64,000 nt of DNA from Atopomonas hussainii (GCF_900109735.1 NZ_FOAS01000014.1:62001-126000), one strand, 5' to 3'. Positions 41,076 through 49,840 are shown, counted from the first letter of the stretch. A program made the numbers and translations. Notes: generated from the letters alone by a model not told the origin.

Positions 41076-42749
41076 ATGAGCCTAACCCTAAGCATTGCCG
41101 AAGCCAGCGCCAAAGGCCCGCGCAGCGTCAACCAAGACGCCGTGCGCGTGGTCACTCCACCCGCCGCCTTAGCGGCCAGCAAGGGGTATGTGTTCGCGCT
41201 GGCCGATGGCGTCAGCGGTTGTGCCGATGGCGGCCTCGCCGCGCGCGCCAGCGTGCAAGCACTGGCCAGCGACTACTACGCCACGCCAGAAACTTGGGCG
41301 ATTGGCCAAGCCCTAGACCGCATCTTGGTGGCCCATAACCGTTGGCTGCGCGCGCAAAGTAGCCAAGGCCCACTGCTGACCACCCTGACTGGGCTTATTT
41401 TGCGCGGCCGCCGCTACACCGCGGCGCACGTCGGCGACAGCCGCCTGTACCGTTGGCGTAAGCAGCGCTTAGAACGTCTCACCGAAGACCATGTGTGGAG
41501 CCAGCCGGGCATGGAGCACGTGCTCAAGCGCGCCTTGGGCCTCGATGAGCACTTAGTGGTGGATTACCGCGAAGGCGATCTAGAGGTCGATGACTGCTTC
41601 GTGCTGCTGTCTGACGGCGTGTGGGCCGCACTTAACGACGGCGTGCTCAGCGACATGCTGAAAAACGAGCTGCACAACCCCGAACACCTCTGCCAACTGA
41701 TGCTGCAAACCGCCTTCAAAGCCGGCAGCAACGACAACGCCAGCGCCATTATTGTGCGTATCGACAGCCTGCCCGATGGCGATCTGGACGACCAACTCGC
41801 CTCACTGGCGCAGTGGCCGTTACCCGGCAAGCTCAAAGCCGAGCAAAGCTTTGAAGGCTTTCGCGTAGAAAAACTCATCCATGAGTCACGCCATTCGCTG
41901 CTCTACCGCGTGTATGACGACCAGCAACGGCCTTGGCTGCTAAAAACCCTGCCGAGCAACCACGACGGCGACGAGCGCGCCCAGCAGCGCCTGCTGTTAG
42001 AAGAATGGTTTTTAAAACGCCTAGGCGGACGCAGTTTTACCGAGGTCTGCCCGCTACCCGAGCGCCAGCACCTGTATTACGTGATGCGCGAGCACAGCGG
42101 CGAAACCCTCGCTGCACGCTACAAGCGCTTAGGTCCGATGAGTTTGGGTGAGGCCCACGAGCAGCTGGAAGCCGTGCTGCGCGGGCTAGGCAACTTACAC
42201 CGGCTGAATATTCTGCACCGCGATATCAAACCCGAGAACCTGCACTTAGGCAGCGATGGCGAGCTGCGCATTCTCGATTTCGGCGTCGCGCACTGCCCCG
42301 GCCTTACCGAAGACGAGCCCGGCAGCCAACCCGGCACCCCGAGCTTTATTGCCCCGGAACGCTACCAAGGCGCCGAAGCCGATCGGCAAAACGATCTATA
42401 CGCTGTCGGCGTCACTTTCTATTACCTGCTCACTGGCCATTATCCCTACGGCGAAATCGAGCCCTTCCAAACGCCGCGCTTTGGCAGTGCACCCGCCGCC
42501 AGCCGTTACCGCCCCGACTTACCGGCTTGGTGGGTCGATATGCTCAGCAAGGCGGTCACCGCCAACCCCGAGCAGCGTTTTGAAACCGCCGAAGAATGGC
42601 TGCTAACACTGGAGCGCGGTGGCGATATTCGCGAAGCGCCGGCGCATCGCCCGCTGATCGAACGCGAGCCGCTCAAGGTTTGGCAGAGCGTCGCGCTGAT
42701 CTCGCTGCTGCTTAACCTCATGCTGTTTTACTTTCTGGTGCAAGGCTGA
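41076..42749 (+). CDS. PP2C phosphatase - Ser/Thr kinase fusion, membrane-anchored
   Basis: A 557-residue two-domain enzyme. Residues ~1-240 are a PP2C phosphatase with its metal-binding Asps (SVNQDAV, ALADGVSG, HVGDSRLY, LLSDGVWAAL, SNDNASAIIV). Residues ~265-530 are a Hanks-type kinase: Lys in WLLKTLP, HRDIKPENLHL, DFGVAH, GTPSFIAPERY, DLYAVGVTFYYLLTG. The nucleotide loop (KLIHESRHSLLY) lacks the glycine-rich pattern. A C-terminal helix (VALISLLLNLMLFYFLVQG) anchors it with both domains in the cytoplasm. The start ATG 41076 lacks a strong ribosome site. Its place between nasA and nirB is conserved in Pseudomonas (PA1782 position). Target unknown. Confidence 0.92.
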   Translation: MSLTLSIAEASAKGPRSVNQDAVRVVTPPAALAASKGYVFALADGVSGCADGGLAARASVQALASDYYATPETWAIGQALDRILVAHNRWLRAQSSQGPLLTTLTGLILRGRRYTAAHVGDSRLYRWRKQRLERLTEDHVWSQPGMEHVLKRALGLDEHLVVDYREGDLEVDDCFVLLSDGVWAALNDGVLSDMLKNELHNPEHLCQLMLQTAFKAGSNDNASAIIVRIDSLPDGDLDDQLASLAQWPLPGKLKAEQSFEGFRVEKLIHESRHSLLYRVYDDQQRPWLLKTLPSNHDGDERAQQRLLLEEWFLKRLGGRSFTEVCPLPERQHLYYVMREHSGETLAARYKRLGPMSLGEAHEQLEAVLRGLGNLHRLNILHRDIKPENLHLGSDGELRILDFGVAHCPGLTEDEPGSQPGTPSFIAPERYQGAEADRQNDLYAVGVTFYYLLTGHYPYGEIEPFQTPRFGSAPAASRYRPDLPAWWVDMLSKAVTANPEQRFETAEEWLLTLERGGDIREAPAHRPLIEREPLKVWQSVALISLLLNLMLFYFLVQG

Positions 42750-42766
42750 GCCATGCTGGCGCATAT

Positions 42767-42783
42767 CGCACTAACATGGTGCA
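42767..42783 (+). promoter_or_regulatory. NtrC binding site upstream of nirB
   Basis: CGCACTAACATGGTGCA fits the NtrC consensus TGCACY-N5-GGTGCA at all but the first base. It is ~73 bp upstream of the sigma54 promoter, a normal enhancer distance. Confidence 0.7.
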
Positions 42784-42856
42784 AAAGCACCCAAAACAGC
42801 TGAGAACCACTCTCAACTAGCTTGAAAAGCCCTATAAAACCTAACCATTAACAAAC

Positions 42857-42873
42857 TTGGCACAACATCTGCT
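42857..42873 (+). promoter_or_regulatory. Sigma54 promoter of nirB operon
   Basis: TTGGCACAACATCTGCT has the -24 GG and -12 GC at the right spacing and shares 15 of 17 bases with the nasA promoter. It lies ~18 bp before the first leader hairpin. Confidence 0.82.
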
Positions 42874-42890
42874 TTAACCCTGTTAACAAC

Positions 42891-42985
42891 GGGGTCAATG
42901 GCGATCCCAACACATACGCAGGGCATGGCACCTGCAGTAAGACAAAGGCGTCTTCTCTGCATCTAGCAGGCAAGGCGCTTTTTTT
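42891..42985 (+). promoter_or_regulatory. ANTAR-type antitermination leader of nirB
   Basis: P1 is GGGGTC-AATGGC-GATCCC (42891-42908), with the same hexaloop as in nasA. A middle hairpin GCAGG/CCTGC spans 42918-42935. P2 is AAGAC-AAAGGC-GTCTT (42939-42954), again with A1 and G4 in the loop. P2's 3' arm is the start of the terminator's 5' arm (GCGTCTTCTCTGC 42948-42960 with GCAGGCAAGGCGC 42966-42978, one C-C mismatch), followed by seven T. P2 and the terminator are mutually exclusive. nirB begins 49 bases after the T run. Confidence 0.85.
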
Positions 42986-43033
42986 GTTTCTGGCCAAGCA
43001 AACACCACGCGGCCGGCATTACGGGAGATAGGC

Positions 43034-45490
43034 ATGCAAAAGTTGAAATTGGTGATGGTGGGCAACGGCATGGCCGGGGTGCGCACCCTGGAAGAGCTGT
43101 TCAAGCTCACCCCTGACCTGTACGACGTCACAGTGTTCGGCGCCGAGCCGCACCCCAACTACAACCGCATCCTGTTGTCCCCGGTGCTGGCCGGCGAACA
43201 GACCTTCGATGAGATCGTGCTTAACGATCTGGCTTGGTACCAAGAGCACAACATCGACCTGCGTCTGGGCCGCAAAGTGGTCAAGATCGACCGCGCCAAG
43301 CGCAAAGTGATCGCCGATGACGGCAGCGAAGTCGAGTACGACCGCCTGCTCATGGCCACCGGCTCTAACCCGTTTATCCTGCCGATTCCCGGTAATGACT
43401 TGAAAGGCGTGATTGGCTACCGCGACATCGCCGACACGCAAACCATGATCGACACCGCCAAGGTGAAGAAGCACGCCGTGGTGATCGGCGGTGGCCTGCT
43501 CGGCTTGGAAGCGGCCAACGGCCTCAAGCTGCGTGGCATGGATGTGACCGTAGTGCACATCGCCGATTGGCTGCTGGAGCGCCAGCTGGACAAGACCTCC
43601 GGCAAGCTGCTGCAAAAAGCCTTGGAAGACCGTGGCCTGAAGTTCCTCCTGCCGAAGTTCACCGAAGCTCTGCTGGATGACGGCGACGGCAACGTGGCCG
43701 GCGTGCGCTTTAAAGACGGCGACGTGATCCCGGCTGACATCGTAGTGATGGCGGCTGGTATTCGCCCCAACACTGAGCTGGCCGAGCAGTCGGGCCTAGC
43801 CTGCAACCGCGGCATTCTGGTTAACGACACCCTGCAAACTTACGACCCGCGCGTGTACGCCATCGGCGAATGCGCCAGCCACCGTGGCATTGCCTACGGT
43901 TTGGTTGCCCCGCTGTTTGAACAAGCCAAAGTGTGTGCTAACCACTTGGCGCAGCTGGGCTTTGCCCGCTATCAGGGTTCGGTAACCTCCACCAAGCTGA
44001 AAGTGACTGGTATCGACTTGTTCTCCGCCGGCGAATTTATGGGCGGTGACGACTGCGAAGAAATCACCCTCGCCGACCCCATCGGCGGCGTGTACAAAAA
44101 GCTGGTGATCCGCGACAACAAGCTGATCGGCGCTTGCCTGTACGGCGACACCGCTGATGGTGCGTGGTACTTCAAGCTGCTGCGCGAAGGCCATGACATC
44201 AGCGAAATGCGCGATCACCTGATGTTTGGTGAAAACAGCCTCGGTGACGTCGGCCATGCTGGCCAAGACAAAGCCGCTGCTATGCCTGATGAAGCCGAAG
44301 TCTGCGGCTGTAACGGCGTGTGCAAAGGCACCATCGTTAAGGCGATTAAAGAACAAGGCCTGTTCAGTGTTGACGAAGTGAAGAAGCACACCAAAGCGGC
44401 TTCCAGCTGCGGTTCGTGCACCGGCTTGGTCGAGCAGATTCTGATCAGCACGGTCGGTGGCGCCGCCGATGTGAAGGGCAAGAGCGAGAAGCCCATGTGT
44501 GGTTGTACCGACCACACCCACGGCGAAGTGCGCAAAGCCATCATCGAGCAGAAGCTGACCAGCATTCCGCAGGTCATCGAATACATGAACTGGCACACCC
44601 CCAACGGCTGTGCCAGCTGTCGCCCTGCGCTGAACTACTACCTGATCTCCAGCTGGCCGGGTGAAGCCAAAGATGATCCGCAGTCGCGCTTCATCAACGA
44701 GCGTGCCCACGCCAACATTCAGAAAGACGGCACCTACTCGGTGGTACCGCGTATGTGGGGCGGCCTGACCAACCCCAGCGAACTGCGCCGCATTGCCGAC
44801 GTAGCCGAGAAGTACAACATCCCCACCGTGAAGGTGACCGGCGGCCAGCGTATCGACCTGCTCGGCGCCAAGAAAGAAGACCTGCCGGCGATCTGGAAAG
44901 ACCTCGACATGCCGTCTGGCCACGCCTACGGCAAGAGTATCCGTACCGTGAAGACCTGCGTCGGTGCCGAGCACTGCCGCTTCGGCACCCAGCGTTCGAT
45001 GGACATGGGCGTCAAGCTCGAGAAAGACCTGTTCAACATGTGGTCGCCGCACAAGGTCAAACTGGCTGTGTCCGGTTGCCCGCGTAACTGCGCCGAGGCC
45101 GGGATTAAAGACGTTGGCATCATCGGTGTGGACTCCGGTTGGGAGATGTACATCGGCGGTAACGGCGGGATTAAAACCGAAGTGGCTGAGTTCTTCGTCA
45201 AGCTGAAAACCGAAGAAGAAGTGTTGGAGTACAACGGCGCCTTCTTGCAGCTGTACCGCGAAGAAGCCTTCTACCTCGAACGCACCGTGCACTACATGCA
45301 GCGCGTCGGCATGGAGCACATCAAGAAAGCCGTGCTGGAAGACGAAGCCAACCGTAAAGCCCTGTATGCCCGTCTGCAGTACACCCTGTCGCTGGAAAAA
45401 GACCCATGGCTGGAGCGTATCGAACAGCCTGAGCTCAAGCGCGAATTTGAAGTAATCCCTGCCGTACAGATTCAAGAGGTAACAGCATGA
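43034..45490 (+). CDS. nirB: Assimilatory nitrite reductase, large subunit
   Basis: An 818-residue NADH-nitrite reductase giving ammonium by six-electron reduction. Layout: FAD/NAD domains (~1-320: MVGNGMAGVRTLEEL, GGGLLGLEAANGL); a BFD-type 2Fe-2S domain (~415-470: CGCNGVCKGTIVKAI, SSCGSCTGLVEQ); a second Cys set (CGCTDHTHGE, NGCASCRPALNYYL); then the ferredoxin-like and siroheme/4Fe-4S halves with TCVGAEHCRFGTQ and SGCPRNCAEAG, which supply the four cluster/siroheme cysteines. GGGAG precedes the ATG. It overlaps nirD by ATGA. Cytoplasmic; siroheme needs CobA, encoded in the same operon. Confidence 0.97.
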   Translation: MQKLKLVMVGNGMAGVRTLEELFKLTPDLYDVTVFGAEPHPNYNRILLSPVLAGEQTFDEIVLNDLAWYQEHNIDLRLGRKVVKIDRAKRKVIADDGSEVEYDRLLMATGSNPFILPIPGNDLKGVIGYRDIADTQTMIDTAKVKKHAVVIGGGLLGLEAANGLKLRGMDVTVVHIADWLLERQLDKTSGKLLQKALEDRGLKFLLPKFTEALLDDGDGNVAGVRFKDGDVIPADIVVMAAGIRPNTELAEQSGLACNRGILVNDTLQTYDPRVYAIGECASHRGIAYGLVAPLFEQAKVCANHLAQLGFARYQGSVTSTKLKVTGIDLFSAGEFMGGDDCEEITLADPIGGVYKKLVIRDNKLIGACLYGDTADGAWYFKLLREGHDISEMRDHLMFGENSLGDVGHAGQDKAAAMPDEAEVCGCNGVCKGTIVKAIKEQGLFSVDEVKKHTKAASSCGSCTGLVEQILISTVGGAADVKGKSEKPMCGCTDHTHGEVRKAIIEQKLTSIPQVIEYMNWHTPNGCASCRPALNYYLISSWPGEAKDDPQSRFINERAHANIQKDGTYSVVPRMWGGLTNPSELRRIADVAEKYNIPTVKVTGGQRIDLLGAKKEDLPAIWKDLDMPSGHAYGKSIRTVKTCVGAEHCRFGTQRSMDMGVKLEKDLFNMWSPHKVKLAVSGCPRNCAEAGIKDVGIIGVDSGWEMYIGGNGGIKTEVAEFFVKLKTEEEVLEYNGAFLQLYREEAFYLERTVHYMQRVGMEHIKKAVLEDEANRKALYARLQYTLSLEKDPWLERIEQPELKREFEVIPAVQIQEVTA

Positions 45491-45801
45491 GCCAGTGGCA
45501 AGACATCTGTGCCGTCACCGATATTCCGGTGCTCGGTTCCCGCGTGATCAAAGGCGAAAAGCACGACATCGCCCTGTTCCGCACCAGCAATGACGAAGTG
45601 TTTGCCCTCGCCGACCGCTGCCCGCACAAACACGGCCCGCTGTCGCAAGGCATCATTCACGGCAAAACCGTGACCTGCCCGCTGCACAGCTGGAACATCG
45701 ACTTGGCCAGCGGCGAAGCCCTGGCCCCCGATGTGGGTTGCGCTCACCGTTACCCGACCAAGGTCGAGAACGGCCGAGTGTTGCTTGGCCCTCGCGGCTA
45801 A
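45487..45801 (+). CDS. nirD: Nitrite reductase small subunit (Rieske-like)
   Basis: A 104-residue NirD. The Rieske-type motif is complete: CPHKHGPLSQG and CPLHSWNIDL (C-x-H and C-x2-H), so a 2Fe-2S cluster can bind; some NirD proteins lack these ligands. ATGA overlap with nirB indicates coupled translation and stoichiometric assembly. A stable hairpin follows the stop. Confidence 0.96.
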   Translation: MSQWQDICAVTDIPVLGSRVIKGEKHDIALFRTSNDEVFALADRCPHKHGPLSQGIIHGKTVTCPLHSWNIDLASGEALAPDVGCAHRYPTKVENGRVLLGPRG

Positions 45802-45816
45802 GCGCTAAGCGCTTTA

Positions 45817-45860
45817 CCTGACAGCGTAGCGGTGTCCACGACCATCGCCACGCTGTCAGG
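45817..45860 (+). other. Long hairpin between nirD and nasC
   Basis: CCTGACAGCGT (45817-45827) and ACGCTGTCAGG (45850-45860) are perfect inverted copies. The stem continues inward as GCGGTG/CATCGC with one A-C mismatch and a G-U pair, giving about 18 bp in all. No T run follows, so it is not an ordinary terminator. It may act in mRNA processing or stability of nirBD relative to nasC, or be a REP-like element. Confidence 0.6.
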
Positions 45861-45933
45861 CCCTGTTTCACCAAGGCAATACCGGCTGCATAAAACCAAA
45901 ACATAAGCGGCCGTCACGCGGGAGTATTAGCGG

Positions 45934-48645
45934 ATGAGTCAGATCACCAAATCCACCTGTTGTTACTGCGGCGTTGGCTGCGGCGTGTTGATCGAACACG
46001 ACGGCACCAAGGTGCTGAATGTCAGCGGTGACCCTGACCACCCGGCCAACTTAGGCCGCCTGTGCAGCAAAGGCTCAACCTTGCACTTAACCGGCGACAG
46101 CAGCGCCCGTGCCCTGTACCCCGAGCTGCGTTTGGGCAAAACCTTAGCCCGCAGCCGCACCGATTGGGACACCGCGCTGGATCACGCCAGCGAGCAGTTC
46201 GCTCAGGTCATCGCAGAACACGGCCCCGACAGCGTGGCGTTTTACCTATCGGGCCAGCTGCTGACCGAAGATTACTTTGCCTTCAACAAGCTGGTACGCG
46301 GCTTGGTGGGCACCAATAACGTCGACAGCAACTCGCGCCTGTGTATGTCCAGCGCGGTGGTCGGCTACAAAAAAGCCTTAGGCGCCGACGCCCCGCCCTG
46401 CTCGTATGAAGACATCGAGCAAAGCGATTGTGTGCTGATCATCGGCTCCAACATGGCCTTCGCCCATCCGGTGTTGTTCCGCCGCCTAGAGGCCGCCAAG
46501 GCCGCGCGCCCGGACATGCAGCTGATCGTGGTCGACCCACGCCGCACCGACACTGCAGAGCTGGCGGATATCTTCCTGCCCATTCAGCCCGGCACCGACG
46601 TGGCGCTGTGTCACGGCCTGCTGCACATTTTGCTGTGGGAAGGCTGGATCGACCGCGCGTTTATCGAGACGCACACCGAAGGCTTCGACGCGCTGAAAAC
46701 CTTAGTGCGCGATTACACCCCCGAGCTCGTTGCTGAGATCTGCGGCATCAAGGCCAGCGACCTGCACAACGTGGCGCGCCTGATTGGCAGCACACCGAGC
46801 TTTCTGTCGCTGTGGTGCATGGGCCTTAACCAGTCGAGCTGCGGCACCGATAAAGTCGGCGCACTGATCAATCTGCACTTAGCCACCGGACAAATCGGCA
46901 AGCCCGGCAGCGGCCCCTTCTCGCTCACCGGCCAGCCGAATGCCATGGGCGGCCGCGAAACCGGCACGATGGCAAGCATCCTGCCCGGCCACCGCGACCC
47001 GAAAAACGCCGAGCACCGCGCCGAAGTCGCGCGCTTCTGGGGTGTCGACAGCCTGCCGGAAAATCCCGGCCTGACCGCCATCGACCTGTTCCAAGCGATC
47101 AAAGACGGCAAGATCAAAGCGCTGTGGATTGCCTGCACCAACCCAGCGCAGTCGCTGCCCAACCAAACCCTGATTCACGAAGCGCTGGCCGCCTGCCCCT
47201 TCGTGGTGGTGCAAGAAGCCTTCACCACCAGCGAAACCGTGCCCTACGCTGACCTGCTGCTGCCAGCGGCTAGCTGGAGCGAGAAAGAAGGCAGCGTGAC
47301 TAACTCCGAGCGGCGCATCAGCCACGTGCGCGCCGCCGTGCCGGCACCCGGCGAAGCGCGCCCGGACTGGGCCATTGCAGTGGATTTTGCCAAGCGGCTA
47401 GAGCAGCGCCTGCGCGCCAACCAACCAAGCCTGTTCCCGTTCCAGCACGCCGAAGAGATCTTCCTCGAGCACGCAGCATTAACCGCCGGGCGCGACTTGG
47501 ATTTGTCCGGCCTCAACTACACCGTGCTCGACAGCCAAGGCCCGCAGCAGTGGCCCTTCCCGCAGGGCGCAGCGCAAGGCACAGCGCGCTTGTATCAAGA
47601 CCGCCAGTTCGCCACCGACAACGGCAAAGCCAAGTTTATGGCCAGCGCCTACGAGCCTACCGTCGAGCGCCGCGATGCGCGCTACGAGTTGTCGCTGATG
47701 ACCGGCCGCCTGCGCGACCAATGGCACGGCATGACCCGTACCGGCACCTGCGCGCGCCTGTTCAGCCACACCGAAGAAGCGGTACTGAGCCTAAACCCGC
47801 GTGAGCTAAGCCGGCGTAACCTCAGCGATGGCCAACTGGTGAGCGTGAAAAGCCGCCGCGGCAGCCTGATTCTGCCGGTTAAAGCCGACGACAGCCTGCA
47901 AATGGCGCAGGCCTTTCTGCCCATGCACTGGGGCGGCCGTTACCTCAAGGCGCTGGGTATCAACACCCTGACCCTTGGCGACTACGACCCCTATTCGCAG
48001 CAGCCGGAACTCAAACACAGCGCCATCACCGTCAAGCCGGTCGAGCTACCGTGGACGCTCTACGCGCTGGTAGAAGGCGATGTGCAAAACCGCCTGACCC
48101 GCCTGCGCGAACTGGCCGATGGTTGCGATTACGTGAGCCTGTCACTGGTCGGCCGCGACACCCCGGCGGTGGTGATGCGCGCGGCACACACCAGTGCACC
48201 GGACAAAGCCACCTTAGCGGCGATTGATGAAGTGCTCGGCCTCGACGAAGGCCCAGTGATGGCCTACGACGACCCGCGTCAGTCGGTGGGCAAGCGCGTC
48301 AAGCTGGAAGACGGGCGCATCACCGCACTGCGTTTAGCCGGTGAATCCGCCGCCCGTGAATGGCTGAAAGCCTTGTACTTAGAAGGCGAAACCGACGACA
48401 GCCTGCGCCGCTGGCTGCTCGCCCCGCTGTCCGCACCGCCGGGTGGCAACAAGGTGGCCAGCAAGGTGGTGTGCAACTGCGTCAACGTCAACGAAGACGC
48501 CATTAAAGCCGCCATCGGCGCGGGCGCCGACCTCGACGGCCTGAAACAAAACCTCGGCTGCGGCACTCAGTGCGGCAGCTGTGTGCCCGAACTCAAGCGC
48601 CTGATCAATCAAGGTCAGGCCAGCCAACTCGCCACCGCACTGTAA
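45934..48645 (+). CDS. nasC: Assimilatory nitrate reductase, catalytic subunit
   Basis: A 903-residue molybdopterin enzyme reducing nitrate to nitrite in the cytoplasm. The N-terminal 4Fe-4S site is CCYCGVGCGVLIEH...GRLCSKG. The Mo-bisMGD domains follow, with SRLCMSSAVVGYKKALG (the region of the Mo-ligand Cys in NasA/NapA-type enzymes), GSNMAFAHPVLF, GQPNAMGGRETG and TGRLRDQWHGMTRTG. A C-terminal BFD-type 2Fe-2S domain (VVCNCVNVNEDAIKAAI, LGCGTQCGSCVPELKRLI) extends it, as in Klebsiella NasA-type enzymes. GGGAG precedes the ATG. The symbol follows Pseudomonas usage; nasA is used elsewhere for this subunit. Confidence 0.95.
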   Translation: MSQITKSTCCYCGVGCGVLIEHDGTKVLNVSGDPDHPANLGRLCSKGSTLHLTGDSSARALYPELRLGKTLARSRTDWDTALDHASEQFAQVIAEHGPDSVAFYLSGQLLTEDYFAFNKLVRGLVGTNNVDSNSRLCMSSAVVGYKKALGADAPPCSYEDIEQSDCVLIIGSNMAFAHPVLFRRLEAAKAARPDMQLIVVDPRRTDTAELADIFLPIQPGTDVALCHGLLHILLWEGWIDRAFIETHTEGFDALKTLVRDYTPELVAEICGIKASDLHNVARLIGSTPSFLSLWCMGLNQSSCGTDKVGALINLHLATGQIGKPGSGPFSLTGQPNAMGGRETGTMASILPGHRDPKNAEHRAEVARFWGVDSLPENPGLTAIDLFQAIKDGKIKALWIACTNPAQSLPNQTLIHEALAACPFVVVQEAFTTSETVPYADLLLPAASWSEKEGSVTNSERRISHVRAAVPAPGEARPDWAIAVDFAKRLEQRLRANQPSLFPFQHAEEIFLEHAALTAGRDLDLSGLNYTVLDSQGPQQWPFPQGAAQGTARLYQDRQFATDNGKAKFMASAYEPTVERRDARYELSLMTGRLRDQWHGMTRTGTCARLFSHTEEAVLSLNPRELSRRNLSDGQLVSVKSRRGSLILPVKADDSLQMAQAFLPMHWGGRYLKALGINTLTLGDYDPYSQQPELKHSAITVKPVELPWTLYALVEGDVQNRLTRLRELADGCDYVSLSLVGRDTPAVVMRAAHTSAPDKATLAAIDEVLGLDEGPVMAYDDPRQSVGKRVKLEDGRITALRLAGESAAREWLKALYLEGETDDSLRRWLLAPLSAPPGGNKVASKVVCNCVNVNEDAIKAAIGAGADLDGLKQNLGCGTQCGSCVPELKRLINQGQASQLATAL

Positions 48646-48659
48646 GCAGGAGCCCAGTT

Positions 48660-49424
48660 ATGTCCTCGAAGCCTTGCCCTAGCCTGCCCGCAGTCGCCCT
48701 GATTGGCGCAGGCCCCGGCGACCCGGAACTGATCACCCTAAAAGCCGTGCGCGCCTTAGCGCAGGCCGATGTGGTGTTGATCGACGATCTGGTTAACCCG
48801 GCCGTACTCGAGCACTGCCCCAACGCCCGTGTGGTGCGCGTGGGCAAGCGCGGCGGCTGCCGCAGCACCCCGCAAGCGTTTATCCACCGGCTGATGCTGC
48901 GCTATGCCCGTCAAGGCAAGCGCGTGGCGCGCCTGAAAGGCGGCGACCCGTGCATTTTTGGTCGCGGTCAGGAAGAAGCCGACTGGTTGGCCAGTCACGG
49001 TGTTAGCAGCCAAATCATCAACGGCATTACCGCAGGCTTGGCCGGCGCCACCCAGTGCGGCATCAGCCTGACCCTGCGCGGCGTGAGCCGTGGCGTGACC
49101 TTAGTCACCGCGCACACCCAAGACGACAGCAGCCTTAACTGGCCAGCACTGGCGCAGAGCGGCACCACCTTAGTGGTGTACATGGGCGTGGCCAAGCTGA
49201 GTGATATCCGCGCCGGCCTGCTAGCCGGTGGCATGCGCGATGACATGCCGGTGGCGATGATCGAAAACGCCACCCTGCCCACCCAGCGTGAATACCGCAG
49301 CACCTTGGCTGAGATGCAGCACACCGCTGCCCAAGTGGCCCTGCAAAGCCCGGCGGTGCTGGTGATTGGCGAAGTGGCCGCGCAAGACGCGCAAGCCGTA
49401 CTGCCCTTGGCGCACAGCGCGTAA
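48660..49424 (+). CDS. cobA: Uroporphyrinogen-III C-methyltransferase
   Basis: A 254-residue SUMT, methylating uroporphyrinogen III at C2 and C7 to precorrin-2, the precursor of siroheme for NirB. Motifs: ALIGAGPGDPELITLKA, the second signature VARLKGGDPCIFGRGQEE, and GITAGLAGATQCGISLTLRGVSR. It is the short monofunctional form without the CysG oxidase/chelatase. The ATG at 48660 has AGGAG upstream; a longer frame runs back into nasC. It is the last gene of the nirB operon, as in Pseudomonas. Confidence 0.95.
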   Translation: MSSKPCPSLPAVALIGAGPGDPELITLKAVRALAQADVVLIDDLVNPAVLEHCPNARVVRVGKRGGCRSTPQAFIHRLMLRYARQGKRVARLKGGDPCIFGRGQEEADWLASHGVSSQIINGITAGLAGATQCGISLTLRGVSRGVTLVTAHTQDDSSLNWPALAQSGTTLVVYMGVAKLSDIRAGLLAGGMRDDMPVAMIENATLPTQREYRSTLAEMQHTAAQVALQSPAVLVIGEVAAQDAQAVLPLAHSA

Positions 49425-49431
49425 AAACAAC

Positions 49432-49459
49432 AACGCCAGCACTTTTAAGTGCTGGCGTT
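49432..49459 (+). terminator. First terminator after cobA
   Basis: AACGCCAGCACTT (49432-49444) / AAGTGCTGGCGTT (49447-49459) is a near-perfect long stem; only three T at its end, so it may act with the next one. Confidence 0.7.
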
Positions 49460-49501
49460 TACCGAGCCTAGCCTCGCGCACCCCGCGCGCGAGCTTTTTA
49501 T

Positions 49502-49527
49502 ACCCGGGTGATCCCCGGGTTTTTTTT
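49502..49527 (+). terminator. Second terminator after cobA
   Basis: ACCCGGG (49502-49508) / CCCGGGT (49514-49520), then eight T (49520-49527). It forms a strong end of the nirB-nirD-nasC-cobA operon. Confidence 0.88.
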
Positions 49528-49540
49528 GCCTGTTAAAACC

Positions 49541-49840
49541 TTATTTAGGGTTTAACAGGTGGCGATAATGGGCTTTTAGGTCATCCACGGTAAAGAGTTT
49601 TAATTTGCTCACGCCTTGGGTTTCCGCTTGGCCTTCGTGCCACAAGGCCAACTTACGCGCCAGCAATTCGCCTTCTAACACGTTGCGCTGCACGTCTTGG
49701 CTATCGGGCAGATTAAAACGGCGCTTAAAGGTACCCACCGACATAAAGTCGACACGCGGAAAGTAACCGCCCTGCTTGGCGTCGATATCGACACGGTAAT
49801 GACCTTTAGCGACGTACTCTTTGGATGTGCAATTAAACAT
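49541..49840 (-). CDS. Small protein of unknown function, paralogue A
   Basis: A 99-residue soluble protein with no signal or membrane segment and no family I recognise. Its core SKEYVAKGHYRVDI, YFPRVDFMSVGTFKRRF, DVQRNVLEGELLARKLALWHEGQAETQG and VDDLKAHYRHL is shared with the next gene upstream (paralogue B): more than half the positions are identical. ATG 49840 starts just before the conserved core, as in B. The two are on the same strand, separated by a terminator, so each is probably a separate unit. Conservation of both argues that they are real genes. Confidence 0.75.
   Translation of the reverse strand: MFNCTSKEYVAKGHYRVDIDAKQGGYFPRVDFMSVGTFKRRFNLPDSQDVQRNVLEGELLARKLALWHEGQAETQGVSKLKLFTVDDLKAHYRHLLNPK

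Noticed and set aside
43796..45475. 559-codon open frame antisense to nirB
   Set aside because: Shadow of nirB for the same reason; the sense frame has all cofactor motifs.
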